Shown: piece after piece, positions 7,343-15,576 of the stretch
Layout of the letters: the number at the start of each line of letters is the position of its first letter
Numbering within the stretch: position 1 is the stretch's first letter
From: Clostridia bacterium
Lineage (GTDB): Bacteria > Bacillota > Clostridia > Oscillospirales > CAG-272
Length of the DNA: 64,000 bases
Assembly: GCA_017621475.1 (NCBI GenBank)
Contig: JAGATA010000020.1
Coordinates: forward strand, 1-64,000
Reading direction: 5' to 3'
Translations under genes and position numbers: made by a program
Notes under the pieces: generated by a model
Database searches by the model: none
What the model was told of the DNA's origin: nothing
Seen by the model: the letters and a program-made list of their open reading frames with translations, nothing else

Positions 7343-9658
7343 ATGTATAATATGTACAATCCAACGGAAAAATGGCTTAGGGCAAGGTTTTTGCCCACTC
7401 TCCCCTTGGGCGATAACAGGTCTGCGGTTACAGCCTGCGAACGCCATATTCAGCTTGCACGGCGTGCGGCTTGCGAGGGAAGTGTTTTGCTCAAAAACAA
7501 AAACGGATTTTTGCCGCTTCCCAAAGGCAAAAAGGTGGCTGTTTTCGGAAATGCGCAGATAGACTACGTTAAGGGCGGAAGCGGCTCCGGTATGGTTCAC
7601 ACGGTCTATGTGAGAAATATCTATGATGGGCTTAAAATGAAAGCGGGCAAGGTGGACGTGTTCGATTCTCTCTCACTCTTTTATATGGACTACGTTGTAA
7701 ATGCATATAAAAACGGCGGCGAAAACGGCAGGCTTAAAGAACCGAAAGTCCCCGCAGAGCTTATGCGTGCCGCATCTGAATTTACGGATACCGCGATAAT
7801 TACGATATGCCGTTTTTCAGGCGAAGGCTTCGACAGATATAATGACGATAAAAACAAATATTTCGACCTTGAAGACGGCGAAAAAGAGATGATCGCCGAC
7901 GTGCTTGCAAATTTTAAGCACGTTGTGGTGCTTCTCAACGTGGGAAGTGCGATAAATACCGCTTGGTTTGCAAACGAGGATAAGGTGGAATCTGCCATTC
8001 TTCTCTGGCAGGGAGGAATCGAGGGCGGTCTTGCGGCGGCGGATATGCTTGTGGGCGATGACGCACCCGGCGGCAAGCTGCCCGATACGCTTGCGGCGCA
8101 CTTTGAAGATTATCCCTCATCCGAGGGATTCCACGAATCCGAGGATTACGTTAAATACACGGAAGATATATTCGTGGGCTACCGCTATTTTGAAACCATA
8201 CCCGGAAAACAGGAATGTGTTGTCTATCCTTTCGGACACGGTCTTACGTACACGGAATTTAAAATTTCCGATATTTTCGTTTACGGAAACGGCAAGCGAA
8301 TTTTCGTGAATGCCGATGTGACCAATATCGGAAAGCGTGCGGGTAAAGAGGTCGTACAGGTTTATTACAGCGCTCCAAAGGGCAGGATAAGCAAAGAAAA
8401 GATAGCACTCGCGGCATTTGCAAAAACTCCGCTTATTCAGCCGGGGAAGACCGTTACCGTGAATATGATGTTCAATGTTTCCGATATGGCAAGCTTTGAC
8501 GATATGGGCGACGTGGAAAAGAGCGCATACGTGCTTGAAAAAGGCGAATACAAGATATTCGTCGGCACGTCCGTTCGCGATAACGTTTGCGCAGATTACA
8601 AATATGTTCTTGATGAGGACGTTATAGTGGAAAAGCTTAATTCGTACTGCGCACCGAAAAAATTGGAAAAACGCTTGATGGCAGATGGAACTTTCCGAAG
8701 CGTTCCCGTATGCGCGGAAGAAAAGCAAAAAGCATTCCCCGTGAAATATCATAACGAATATAAGCCCAAGGATAAGGTCATAGAGCTTTACGACGTGGAC
8801 GAGGGCAGGGCAACACTTGACGAGTTTATTTCACAGATGAGCGATGAAGATTTGATGCTAGTCCTCTGCGGCAAGCCCGAAACGGGGGTCAGCGCGGGAA
8901 CTATCGGCGGCGTGTTCAAATACAGAATTATGCCCATTGCAACGGCGGACGGTCCTTCGGGGCTTCGCTTGCATTGGCAGAGGGGTGTTCGCCCAACGGC
9001 TTTCCCCGTTCCCACGGCGCGTGCAGCTTCCTTTAACACGGCTCTTGAGGAGGAGATAGGTAAAGCCATCGCTCTTGAATGCAAGGAAAACAATATTCAA
9101 GTATGGCTGGGACCGGGAATGAATATTCACAGAAATCCTCTTTGCGGAAGAAACTTTGAATATTACTCCGAAGACCCGATTGTTGCGGGCAAGATGAGTG
9201 CGGCGGCGGTACGCGGTGCGGAATCGGAGCGTGTTGCGGCAACACCGAAGCATTTTGCCGCAAACAACAAGGAAACAAACCGTTTGGAAAGTGATTCCAT
9301 CGTTTCGGAACGCGCCTTGCGCGAGATATACCTCAAAGGCTTCGAGATATGCGTGAAAGAAGCATATCCGAAAACGATAATGTCCTCCTATAACCGCATA
9401 AACGGTGTACACGGATCCGAAAACGCGGAGCTTCTTACGGGAATTTTGCGCGAGGAATGGGGTTTTGAGGGTATGGTATCCTCCGACTGGGAAAACACCG
9501 CAGAGCACTATAGAGAGGTCATCGGAGGAACGGACGTGCGTATGCCCGGCAACCAAGAGGGATTACTCAAAGCTCCCTATGAAGCGGGTCTTATCACAAG
9601 AGATCAGATGGCGCAATGTGTAAAACGCGCACTTGAAATGATACTTTGGGTGGAATAA
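7343..9658 (+). CDS. Glycoside hydrolase family 3 with swapped domain order
   Basis: A 771-aa cytosolic enzyme without signal peptide. The usual GH3 order is reversed. The (alpha/beta)6 C-domain comes first (ARRAACEGSVLLKNKNGFLP, VAVFGNAQ, KGGSGSGMV), followed by a fibronectin-III-like segment (GKEVVQVYYSAPKGRISKEK), and the catalytic TIM barrel is last (TADGPSGLRL, WLGPGMNIHRNPLCGRNFEY, ATPKHFAANN). The nucleophile Asp sits in MVSSDWEN, near residue 715. This order is known from some rumen beta-glucosidases such as those of Ruminococcus and Butyrivibrio. The substrate, probably a beta-glucoside, is not certain. I chose the ATG with AAAAGGAG 9 bases upstream over an in-frame TTG at 7337. Confidence 0.9.
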   Translation: MYNMYNPTEKWLRARFLPTLPLGDNRSAVTACERHIQLARRAACEGSVLLKNKNGFLPLPKGKKVAVFGNAQIDYVKGGSGSGMVHTVYVRNIYDGLKMKAGKVDVFDSLSLFYMDYVVNAYKNGGENGRLKEPKVPAELMRAASEFTDTAIITICRFSGEGFDRYNDDKNKYFDLEDGEKEMIADVLANFKHVVVLLNVGSAINTAWFANEDKVESAILLWQGGIEGGLAAADMLVGDDAPGGKLPDTLAAHFEDYPSSEGFHESEDYVKYTEDIFVGYRYFETIPGKQECVVYPFGHGLTYTEFKISDIFVYGNGKRIFVNADVTNIGKRAGKEVVQVYYSAPKGRISKEKIALAAFAKTPLIQPGKTVTVNMMFNVSDMASFDDMGDVEKSAYVLEKGEYKIFVGTSVRDNVCADYKYVLDEDVIVEKLNSYCAPKKLEKRLMADGTFRSVPVCAEEKQKAFPVKYHNEYKPKDKVIELYDVDEGRATLDEFISQMSDEDLMLVLCGKPETGVSAGTIGGVFKYRIMPIATADGPSGLRLHWQRGVRPTAFPVPTARAASFNTALEEEIGKAIALECKENNIQVWLGPGMNIHRNPLCGRNFEYYSEDPIVAGKMSAAAVRGAESERVAATPKHFAANNKETNRLESDSIVSERALREIYLKGFEICVKEAYPKTIMSSYNRINGVHGSENAELLTGILREEWGFEGMVSSDWENTAEHYREVIGGTDVRMPGNQEGLLKAPYEAGLITRDQMAQCVKRALEMILWVE

Positions 9659-9673
9659 GCTTTCACCAAAAAC

Positions 9674-9708
9674 GAAAAAGCCCGCACAGGGCTTTTTCAT
9701 TTTTTTGA
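9674..9708 (+). terminator. Intrinsic terminator after GH3
   Basis: GAAAAAGCCC-GCACA-GGGCTTTTTC followed by ATTTTTTT. Confidence 0.85.
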
Positions 9709-9727
9709 ATTTTTTACAATCAAATAA

Positions 9728-9756
9728 TTGAAAAGTTATATATCTTGTGATAGAAT
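9728..9756 (+). promoter_or_regulatory. Promoter of ddh
   Basis: TTGAAA (9728-9733) and TAGAAT (9751-9756), spacing 17. Confidence 0.65.
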
Positions 9757-9774
9757 AAATACGTTATTTTTTAT

Positions 9775-9790
9775 GCCGAGCGTGCTCGGC
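9775..9790. promoter_or_regulatory. Perfect palindrome in the ddh leader
   Basis: GCCGAGCGTGCTCGGC has 7-bp GC-rich arms just downstream of the predicted start of transcription and about 20 bases before the ddh start codon. It could be an operator or a stabilising 5' hairpin. There is no T-run, so it is not a terminator. Confidence 0.55.
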
Positions 9791-9811
9791 AAAACAAAGA
9801 AGGGTGATTTT

Positions 9812-10795
9812 ATGATTCGTATAGGTATTTTCGGTTACGGCAACCTTGGCAGAGGCGTTGAAAGCGCTATCCGCCAGAACAGCGATATGGAGCTTGCGGC
9901 TGTTTTTACTCGCCGCGCTCCCGAAAGCGTAAAGCTTAGAACGGAAGGAGTTCCCGTATATCACGCGGATAAAGCCGCAGAAATGGCGGATAAGATCGAT
10001 GTTATGATCCTTTGCGGCGGCAGCGCAACGGACCTCCCCCGCCAGACACCCGAAATGGTTAAATATTTTAACGTAATTGACAGCTTTGATACACACGCAA
10101 AAATTCCCGAACATTTCGATGACGTTGACTCTGTTGCAAAGGAAAGCGGTAAAGTGGGCATTATTTCCGTGGGTTGGGACCCCGGTATGTTCTCCCTCAA
10201 CCGTCTTTTTGGGGAATCCATCCTTTCAAACGGTGCAACGTACACGTTCTGGGGCAAGGGCGTAAGCCAGGGTCATTCCGATGCTATCCGCCGTATTGAG
10301 GGCGTTGCAGATGCACGTCAGTACACCATTCCCGTTGAAAGCGCACTTGAAGCGGTAAGAAGCGGAGGGGCTCCCGAGCTTACCACGCGCGAAAAGCACA
10401 CGCGCGAGTGCTTCGTCGTTGCAAAAGACGGTGCAGACAAGGCTCTTATTGAAAACGAGATAAAAACTATGCCTAACTATTTTGCGGATTACGATACGAC
10501 GGTGCATTTCATCTCTCAGGAAGAGCTTAATGAAAAGCACAGCGGTATTCCGCACGGCGGCTTTGTTATCCGCAGTGGTAAGACGGGCTTTGACCTTGAG
10601 AACAACCATATTATCGAATACAGCTTGAAGCTTGATTCCAACCCCGAGTTTACTTCCTCCGTGCTTGTAGCGTATGCGCGTGCGGCTTACAGAATGAATA
10701 AAGAGGGTATGAGCGGCTGCAAAACGGTGTTCGACGTAGCTCCCGCATATCTCTCCCCCAAGTCAGGCGCAGAGCTTCGCAAAGAATTGCTTTAA
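9812..10795 (+). CDS. ddh: meso-Diaminopimelate dehydrogenase
   Basis: A 327-aa enzyme that makes meso-diaminopimelate in one NADPH-dependent step from tetrahydrodipicolinate, for lysine and peptidoglycan synthesis. The Rossmann motif IGIFGYGNLGRG is at residues 4-15. Family signatures follow in order: LCGGSATDLPRQTPE, NVIDSFDTHAKIPEH, GIISVGWDPGMFSLNR, GKGVSQGHSDAIRRI and the C-terminal DNNHIIEY-like segment. Length is typical. Start chosen at the ATG with GAAGGGTG upstream. It is a single gene between its own promoter and terminator. Confidence 0.95.
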   Translation: MIRIGIFGYGNLGRGVESAIRQNSDMELAAVFTRRAPESVKLRTEGVPVYHADKAAEMADKIDVMILCGGSATDLPRQTPEMVKYFNVIDSFDTHAKIPEHFDDVDSVAKESGKVGIISVGWDPGMFSLNRLFGESILSNGATYTFWGKGVSQGHSDAIRRIEGVADARQYTIPVESALEAVRSGGAPELTTREKHTRECFVVAKDGADKALIENEIKTMPNYFADYDTTVHFISQEELNEKHSGIPHGGFVIRSGKTGFDLENNHIIEYSLKLDSNPEFTSSVLVAYARAAYRMNKEGMSGCKTVFDVAPAYLSPKSGAELRKELL

Positions 10796-10804
10796 TAGGA
10801 ATCA

Positions 10805-10833
10805 AAAAATCCACTCGTGAGAGTGGATTTTTT
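10805..10833. terminator. Bidirectional intrinsic terminator
   Basis: AAAAAATCCACTC-GTGA-GAGTGGATTTTTT has A and T runs on both sides. It separates the convergent ddh and PPTase genes and can serve both. Confidence 0.85.
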
Positions 10834-10835
10834 AC

Positions 10836-11522
10836 TTACGCAAGCTCTATTTTTTTAACCGTGTGTTCAACGGGTTCTTTTGTGCAGATGCACGCACGAT
10901 AGCCGTAGATGTGCTTGAATTCATCAAAGAAAGCATCGGTTTGAGGTACGTTATTTTCTATCATAGAAGCTTTGCCGCGGTGGAAATCGCAACGGAGCGC
11001 TTTAAGCCCCATAGAAAATCCCGTGCCGCGCATTTTAACGTAGCTTTCTCGTATAGTCCAAAGACGGCAAAAAGCCTCCGTGGGATTTTGGGACATCAAA
11101 ATAGCATTCTGCTCCATTGTGGAGAAGAATCTGCCTGCAATGCCCATAAGGTCGTGTGGGCGCGTTGCATTTTCAACGTCAACGCCGCATTCCACGTCGG
11201 AAACTGTGCAAACGACAATTCTTCCGCTATGTGATATGTTGAAAAATTTATCCGTTTCGCCTGCAAGGTACGGTTTTTCATATTCATTGAGGGATATTTC
11301 AGGCTTTTCTATTCCAAAAACGGTGGAAAGCGCGTAATCTCTCAAAAGCTCTGCGCAAAAAAGCTCCGCTTTTGTAACGTTGTTGCGCGCACGTTCTATG
11401 CGCGCGCGGCGGGTATCGGAAACGGAAGCAAGCTTTTCTTCAAAGAGAGGGGAAAGCTCGTCCGTTGCGGCGTTATAAAATTTATCTGTATCTGTAAAGA
11501 AGGTTTTAGCGAAATGATTCAT
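10836..11522 (-). CDS. Sfp-type 4'-phosphopantetheinyl transferase
   Basis: A 228-aa enzyme that transfers phosphopantetheine from CoA to carrier-protein serines. The key motifs are FFNISHSGR (93-101), GVDVE (113-117, magnesium ligands D115 and E117) and LWTIRESYVKMRGTGF (154-169, with E159 and K163). The length fits the Sfp/EntD group rather than the 120-aa AcpS group. No carrier protein or NRPS/PKS gene lies in the window, so the target is unknown; it may act on the fatty-acid ACP. Confidence 0.9.
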   Translation of the reverse strand: MNHFAKTFFTDTDKFYNAATDELSPLFEEKLASVSDTRRARIERARNNVTKAELFCAELLRDYALSTVFGIEKPEISLNEYEKPYLAGETDKFFNISHSGRIVVCTVSDVECGVDVENATRPHDLMGIAGRFFSTMEQNAILMSQNPTEAFCRLWTIRESYVKMRGTGFSMGLKALRCDFHRGKASMIENNVPQTDAFFDEFKHIYGYRACICTKEPVEHTVKKIELA

Positions 11523-11624
11523 TTTATCTCCGTAATATAATTATAATTTCATGGTAAAATGATAACATAAATAATGTTGAAAGTCAATAAAGCCCCTTAT
11601 TTTAATGCTTTAAAAGGCTGTATA

Positions 11625-11653
11625 TTGACACTCACATAAAAAAAGTGTACAAT
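11625..11653 (+). promoter_or_regulatory. Promoter of the HAD phosphatase gene
   Basis: TTGACA (11625-11630) and TACAAT (11648-11653), spacing 17. Confidence 0.8.
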
Positions 11654-11686
11654 ATAATCAAACAGAAAGAAAAGGATGATACGAAA

Positions 11687-12340
11687 ATGATAAAAGCAGT
11701 TATATTTGACCTTGACGGTACTCTTGCAAACACGTTTGACGATCTTCGCTCCTCCATAGACGATATGCGTGCGGCTTTCGGAATGGGACCTATCTCCCTG
11801 GAACAGATGACGTCATTTATAAACGCATCTCTTCGCGGATTTGCTGAAGGCGGACTCGGCGGCGAGCGCACGGAGGAAGAGCTTGAAAAAGCTATGAAGA
11901 TATACTTTGACGCTTATGCGGTACACTATCTTGAAAAGACCTGCATTTACGAAGGACTTCCCGAAGTTTTGCAGAAGCTTAAAGAGGGTGGAGCGAGACT
12001 TGCTGTTTACTCCAACAAAATGGCTGAATACGTGAAAAAAATATCTATCAAGCTTTACGGCGAGGATACGTTCGATATACTTATGGGACCGGACGGCATT
12101 ACTCCCAAGCCCGACCCGATGGGGGCTCTTATCGTTGCCGGAAAATGGGGCATCGACCCTTCCGAGATAGCTTACGTCGGCGACTCCGTAACGGATATGA
12201 AAACAGGGCTTGCGGCAGGAATGCACACTATAGGCGTTTCCTGGGGCTTTACCGCAAGAGAAGACCTTGCAGCGGCAGGCGCACATTACATTGTTGACAC
12301 AAGACCCGAACTCCTTGAGCTTCTCGAAAAATTGGCATAA
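11687..12340 (+). CDS. HAD-family phosphatase, phosphoglycolate-phosphatase-like
   Basis: A 217-aa cytosolic hydrolase. Motif I is FDLDGTLANTF (6-16), with an alpha-helical C1 cap after it. Motif II is VYSN, and motifs III/IV are KPDPMGALIVAGKWGI and YVGDSVTDMKTGLAAG. The cap type and length match the Gph/PgpB-like subgroup that removes phosphate from phosphoglycolate and related small esters. Substrate is inferred. The ATG at 11687 follows AAAGGATG. Single gene, own promoter and terminator. Confidence 0.88.
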   Translation: MIKAVIFDLDGTLANTFDDLRSSIDDMRAAFGMGPISLEQMTSFINASLRGFAEGGLGGERTEEELEKAMKIYFDAYAVHYLEKTCIYEGLPEVLQKLKEGGARLAVYSNKMAEYVKKISIKLYGEDTFDILMGPDGITPKPDPMGALIVAGKWGIDPSEIAYVGDSVTDMKTGLAAGMHTIGVSWGFTAREDLAAAGAHYIVDTRPELLELLEKLA

Positions 12341-12342
12341 GT

Positions 12343-12377
12343 AAAACCGCCCTTGGGAACAAGGGCGGTTTTCATTT
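12343..12377 (+). terminator. Intrinsic terminator
   Basis: ACCGCCCTTG-GGAA-CAAGGGCGGT followed by TTTCATTTT. Confidence 0.9.
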
Positions 12378-12923
12378 TAACAAAATTTATTTTATTAACT
12401 TTTTTAAAAAGAAAAGAGGTAAAAAACGCACAAGCGTTTTTAAAATTATTATACTAACTTTTTCTTATTTAAAGAAAAAGTTACAAAAAGATAAAAAACC
12501 CTGCAGGTTTATCGGCTTGTGCTGACTTGAACTTTAGATATCGTTCTCAGACAATCGCGTTGCACACAGCGACACAAAGTTTGAGAAAAATATTTATTTC
12601 AATAGTCGCTGTATTTACGCTCAACTCGAACGACGAGAAGAATATTCAAACTTTTATTAAAATCGCGTGATAATTAAAAATAAAATTTTAGCTTCAGCCC
12701 TCACGCGTTCAAAGATAAAATCATATTTTGGCACTCTTCGACGTGGTTCCGAGTAGTTTTTGCGAGCTCGTGAGTGAAAACTGCTCGGGGAGTCGAAAGC
12801 ACACAAAGTTAAAGTTGCACAAGCGGATAAAGCGAAGGGCTTTTTTATCTTTTTGCGAGCTTTTTCTTTAAACAAGAAAAAGCGATATAAAATAAATTTG
12901 TTAAAACACAACGTGTTTTAACT
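12375..12923. repeat. Non-coding element of about 550 bp with long imperfect inverted repeats
   Basis: The 660 bases between two genes hold no convincing gene. The outer arms TTTTAACAAAATTTATTTTAT (12375-12395) and ATAAAATAAATTTGTTAAAA (12888-12907) are inverted copies. A second, longer pair at about 12457-12536 and 12803-12885 shares CTTTTTCTT-TTTAAAGAAAAAG, CAAAAAGATAAAAAA and GCTTGTGC in inverted order. Local hairpins lie at 12421-12442 (AAAAACGC-ACAA-GCGTTTTT) and 12901-12923 (GTTAAAACAC-AAC-GTGTTTTAAC). The whole could be a MITE-like element or a large structured RNA. Confidence 0.65.
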
Positions 12924-12975
12924 CCTCTAAAATAATAAAAAGCTTTTCCTCTTTACACAAAGAGGAAAAAATATA

Positions 12976-13004
12976 TTGTACTATTTAATTTTTTGTGATA
13001 CAAT
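12976..13004 (+). promoter_or_regulatory. Promoter of the SDR-HD operon
   Basis: TTGTAC (12976-12981) and TACAAT (12999-13004), spacing 17, 38 bases before the ATG. Confidence 0.65.
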
Positions 13005-13041
13005 AATATTATAATGAAATAAAAAACAAGGAGAAACAAAA

Positions 13042-13896
13042 ATGAAACTTCCTTTCAATATTGACCTTACAAATAAAGTTTGCGTTGTTACAGGCGGGGC
13101 AGGCGTTCTTTGCGCAGGCTTTGCAAAAACTGTTGCAGCTTGCGGCGCAAGCGTTGCTATCCTCGACCTCAACGAAGAAATGGCAAAAAAAGTTGCGGAC
13201 GAGATCGTAGCTGACGGCGGCAAGGCTATCGGCGTTAAGACAAACGTTCTTGAGCGAGAAAGCGTTGAAGCGGCAAGACAGGCTGTTCTCGATGCATTCG
13301 GCACTTGCGACATCCTTATCAACGGTGCGGGCGGTAACAATCCCCGCGGTACAACAACAAAAGAATATCTCTTTCCAGAAGACGTTGACGGTATCGAAGG
13401 TATTACAACTTTCTTTGACCTTGACCCCAAGGGCGTGGAATTCGTATTCAACCTCAACTTCCTTGGTACACTTATCCCCACACAGGTTTTTGCTCGCGAC
13501 ATGGCTAAAAAAGAGGGCACGAGCATCATCAATATTTCCAGTATGAACAGCTTCCGTCCTCTTACAAAGATTCCTGCGTACTCCGGTGCTAAAGCCGCTA
13601 TTTCCAATTTTACACAGTGGCTTGCAGTTCACTTCTCCAAGGTTGGCATAAGAGTTAACGCTATGGCTCCCGGTTTCTTCCTTACAAACCAGAACCACGC
13701 GCTTCTTATGAACCCCGACGGCACATATACGGAAAGAAGCAACAAGATCCTTTCCCACACTCCTATGGGCCGCTTCGGCACACCCGAAGATCTTACAGGT
13801 ACACTCCTTTGGCTCTGCGATAACAACGCTTCCGGCTTTGTAAACGGCGTTGTTGTGCCGATCGACGGCGGTTTTGCCGCTTACTCCGGCGTATGA
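13042..13896 (+). CDS. SDR-family oxidoreductase, D-mannonate (fructuronate) reductase-like
   Basis: A 284-aa classical short-chain dehydrogenase. The nucleotide-binding loop is VVTGGAGVLCAGFA (15-28). Other motifs are NGAGGNNP (94-101), catalytic Ser in INISSMNS (163-170) and Tyr180/Lys184 in YSGAK. The C-terminal PMGRFGTPEDLTGTLLWL and GVVVPIDGGFAAYSGV closely resemble the YjmF/UxuB-type reductases that convert D-fructuronate to D-mannonate. No other uronate gene is nearby, so the substrate remains an inference. Strong AAGGAG site. Its TGA overlaps the next ATG. Confidence 0.82.
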   Translation: MKLPFNIDLTNKVCVVTGGAGVLCAGFAKTVAACGASVAILDLNEEMAKKVADEIVADGGKAIGVKTNVLERESVEAARQAVLDAFGTCDILINGAGGNNPRGTTTKEYLFPEDVDGIEGITTFFDLDPKGVEFVFNLNFLGTLIPTQVFARDMAKKEGTSIINISSMNSFRPLTKIPAYSGAKAAISNFTQWLAVHFSKVGIRVNAMAPGFFLTNQNHALLMNPDGTYTERSNKILSHTPMGRFGTPEDLTGTLLWLCDNNASGFVNGVVVPIDGGFAAYSGV

Positions 13897-14486
13897 TATT
13901 CCCGAAAGATGCAGATCTTTCCCGCGCACTCGAATTTACCATTGAAATGGACAAAATGAAAAGCATTTTTCGCCGTTCGTCCATTTTCGATGGTTCAAGA
14001 AGAGAGAACGACGCGGAGCATTCCTATCACATTTGCGCGATGGCGCTTGCTTTTGAAAAATTCGCGCCCGAGGGTGTAGACCTTCTTCGCGTTTTGAAAA
14101 TGCTTATTATCCACGACATTGTGGAAATTGATGCGGGCGACACCTTCGCATATGATAAAAACGCCAATCTTTCCAAAAAGGAGCGCGAAAGCGCCGCGGC
14201 AGACAGGCTCTTTTCTATGATAGAGAACGGGGCGGAGCTTCGCGCACTTTGGGAGGAGTTTGACGCTATGCAAACGCCAGATGCGCTCTATGCCATCAGC
14301 CTTGATAGGCTCCAGCCGTTCCTTGCAAACTGCCTTAACAAGGGCGACACTTGGTTTGCGGGCGGAGTTGGCAAGGAAGCTATCCTTGCGCGCATGGCGC
14401 CCGTGGAAAAGGGCATACCCGCGCTTTGGCCCACGATACTCGAGCTTATAGAGGAAAACGTGGAACAGGGATATGTTGGCAAATGA
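13893..14486 (+). CDS. HD-domain phosphohydrolase, YfbR/5'-nucleotidase-like
   Basis: A 197-aa cytosolic protein. Metal-binding residues of the HD fold are seen in RRENDAEHSYH (37-46, H43), IIHDIVEIDAGD (72-83, H74-D75) and the later acidic SLDRLQP. The pattern fits the YfbR/HDDC2 group, deoxynucleoside 5'-monophosphatases, but activity is untested. Its start codon overlaps the SDR stop codon (ATGA), so translation is coupled. The functional link between the two is not obvious. Confidence 0.85.
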   Translation: MIFPKDADLSRALEFTIEMDKMKSIFRRSSIFDGSRRENDAEHSYHICAMALAFEKFAPEGVDLLRVLKMLIIHDIVEIDAGDTFAYDKNANLSKKERESAAADRLFSMIENGAELRALWEEFDAMQTPDALYAISLDRLQPFLANCLNKGDTWFAGGVGKEAILARMAPVEKGIPALWPTILELIEENVEQGYVGK

Positions 14487-14498
14487 AATTGAATAGCA

Positions 14499-14531
14499 AA
14501 AACGGGCGAACCGTAGTTCGCCCGTTTTTTG
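14499..14531. terminator. Intrinsic terminator between convergent genes
   Basis: AAACGGGCGAAC-CGTA-GTTCGCCCGTTTTTT separates the HD gene from murI. Confidence 0.88.
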
Positions 14532-14534
14532 CTT

Positions 14535-15347
14535 TTAAATCTTATCTATATCCACTTTTTCCGCAAAAATTCCTTCGCTTTCGCCGAGAAAGATGCTTGC
14601 CGATGCTGCAAAACCTGCGGGATCGTCGGAAACAAAGTAGCGAACCTCTCCCTTTTCACGGGATGAGGAAAGAAGCCCTTTTGCGTCAAATTCTGCCGCC
14701 ATAGCCTTTGCCGATTCCTTTGCGGGGTTAATGAGCGTAACGCCGGGAAGCGCTTTTGCAATATGCTCTTTTATTATGGGAAAGTGTGTGCAGCCCATAA
14801 TGAGAGTATCGACTTCACCCCCGAACTCTGCAAGGTAACGCTCGCAGGCAAGGCGTGTTACCTCGTCGCCGTCCGCCGTAAAGCCGTATTCCACAAGGGA
14901 AACGAAAAGCGGACACGCTTTTTGCAAAATGACTGCGTTTGGGTCTATCGCTTCTATTTTGCGTTTGAATATGCCCGAATTTACCGTGGCTTGCGTGCCG
15001 ATAACGCCGATGCGCTTTGTTCGCGAGGCATTGTATGCGGCTTTTGCCGCGTCCTCCACAACGCCGAAAACGGGAACGTCCGTTATTTCTCTTATACACT
15101 CCAATGCGTTGGAGCTTACCGTTCCGCACGCGGCAAGGATTGCTTTTACGCCGTGGGAGAGGAGAAAGCGCGCGTCCTCTTTCGTATATTTGCGAATAGT
15201 TTCACGCGATTTTGTTCCATAGGGAACTCTGCCTGTGTCACCGAAATATATGATGTTTTCGTTTGGCAGCAGACGCGAAAGCTCGCGCACGGCGCAAAGT
15301 CCGCCAAGACCGCTGTCGAAAACGCCTATTGCGCTGTTTTGGGACAT
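14535..15347 (-). CDS. murI: Glutamate racemase
   Basis: A 270-aa cytosolic enzyme that makes D-glutamate for peptidoglycan. Family motifs are IGVFDSGLGGL (7-17, catalytic Asp/Ser), YFGDTGRVPYG (34-44), LAACGTVSSNAL with the first catalytic Cys, GVIGTQATV, and MGCTHFPII with the second Cys. The start is set at the ATG at 15347, with AAAGGAG 8 bases upstream; the frame runs on into a repeat element, which is not part of the gene. It is separated from prmC by repeat copy C. Confidence 0.95.
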   Translation of the reverse strand: MSQNSAIGVFDSGLGGLCAVRELSRLLPNENIIYFGDTGRVPYGTKSRETIRKYTKEDARFLLSHGVKAILAACGTVSSNALECIREITDVPVFGVVEDAAKAAYNASRTKRIGVIGTQATVNSGIFKRKIEAIDPNAVILQKACPLFVSLVEYGFTADGDEVTRLACERYLAEFGGEVDTLIMGCTHFPIIKEHIAKALPGVTLINPAKESAKAMAAEFDAKGLLSSSREKGEVRYFVSDDPAGFAASASIFLGESEGIFAEKVDIDKI

Positions 15348-15419
15348 AAAAAACTCCTTTGCGTTTTTATAATCGGGAAGCTGCGGATTCAATACCGCCC
15401 CCCCGATTTGTTTTTTGAA

Positions 15420-15567
15420 CCTCTTCCGTCTTTTGCTTCGCAAAATCCACCTTATTCGGGTGTAAGGTAGGGATAAGGATATGAAATATCCATCTTTAGC
15501 AAAAATAATAGTTGTACATAAGCCTTCCCCTTTTGGGAAAGGTGTCACACTTGTGTGACGGAAGAGG
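15420..15567. repeat. MITE-like palindromic repeat, copy C
   Basis: Ends are CCTCTTCCGTC (15420-) and GACGGAAGAGG (-15567), an exact terminal inverted repeat. The internal TTTTGCTTCGCAAAATCCACC is shared with the other copies in inverse orientation. It lies between prmC and murI. Confidence 0.8.
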
Positions 15568-15576
15568 CAGAGTATC

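Noticed and set aside
12657..12911. 84-codon minus-strand frame in the 12.4-13.0 kb gap
   Set aside because: It lies across the inverted-repeat arms, has no ribosome site and reads as repeat-derived basic sequence.
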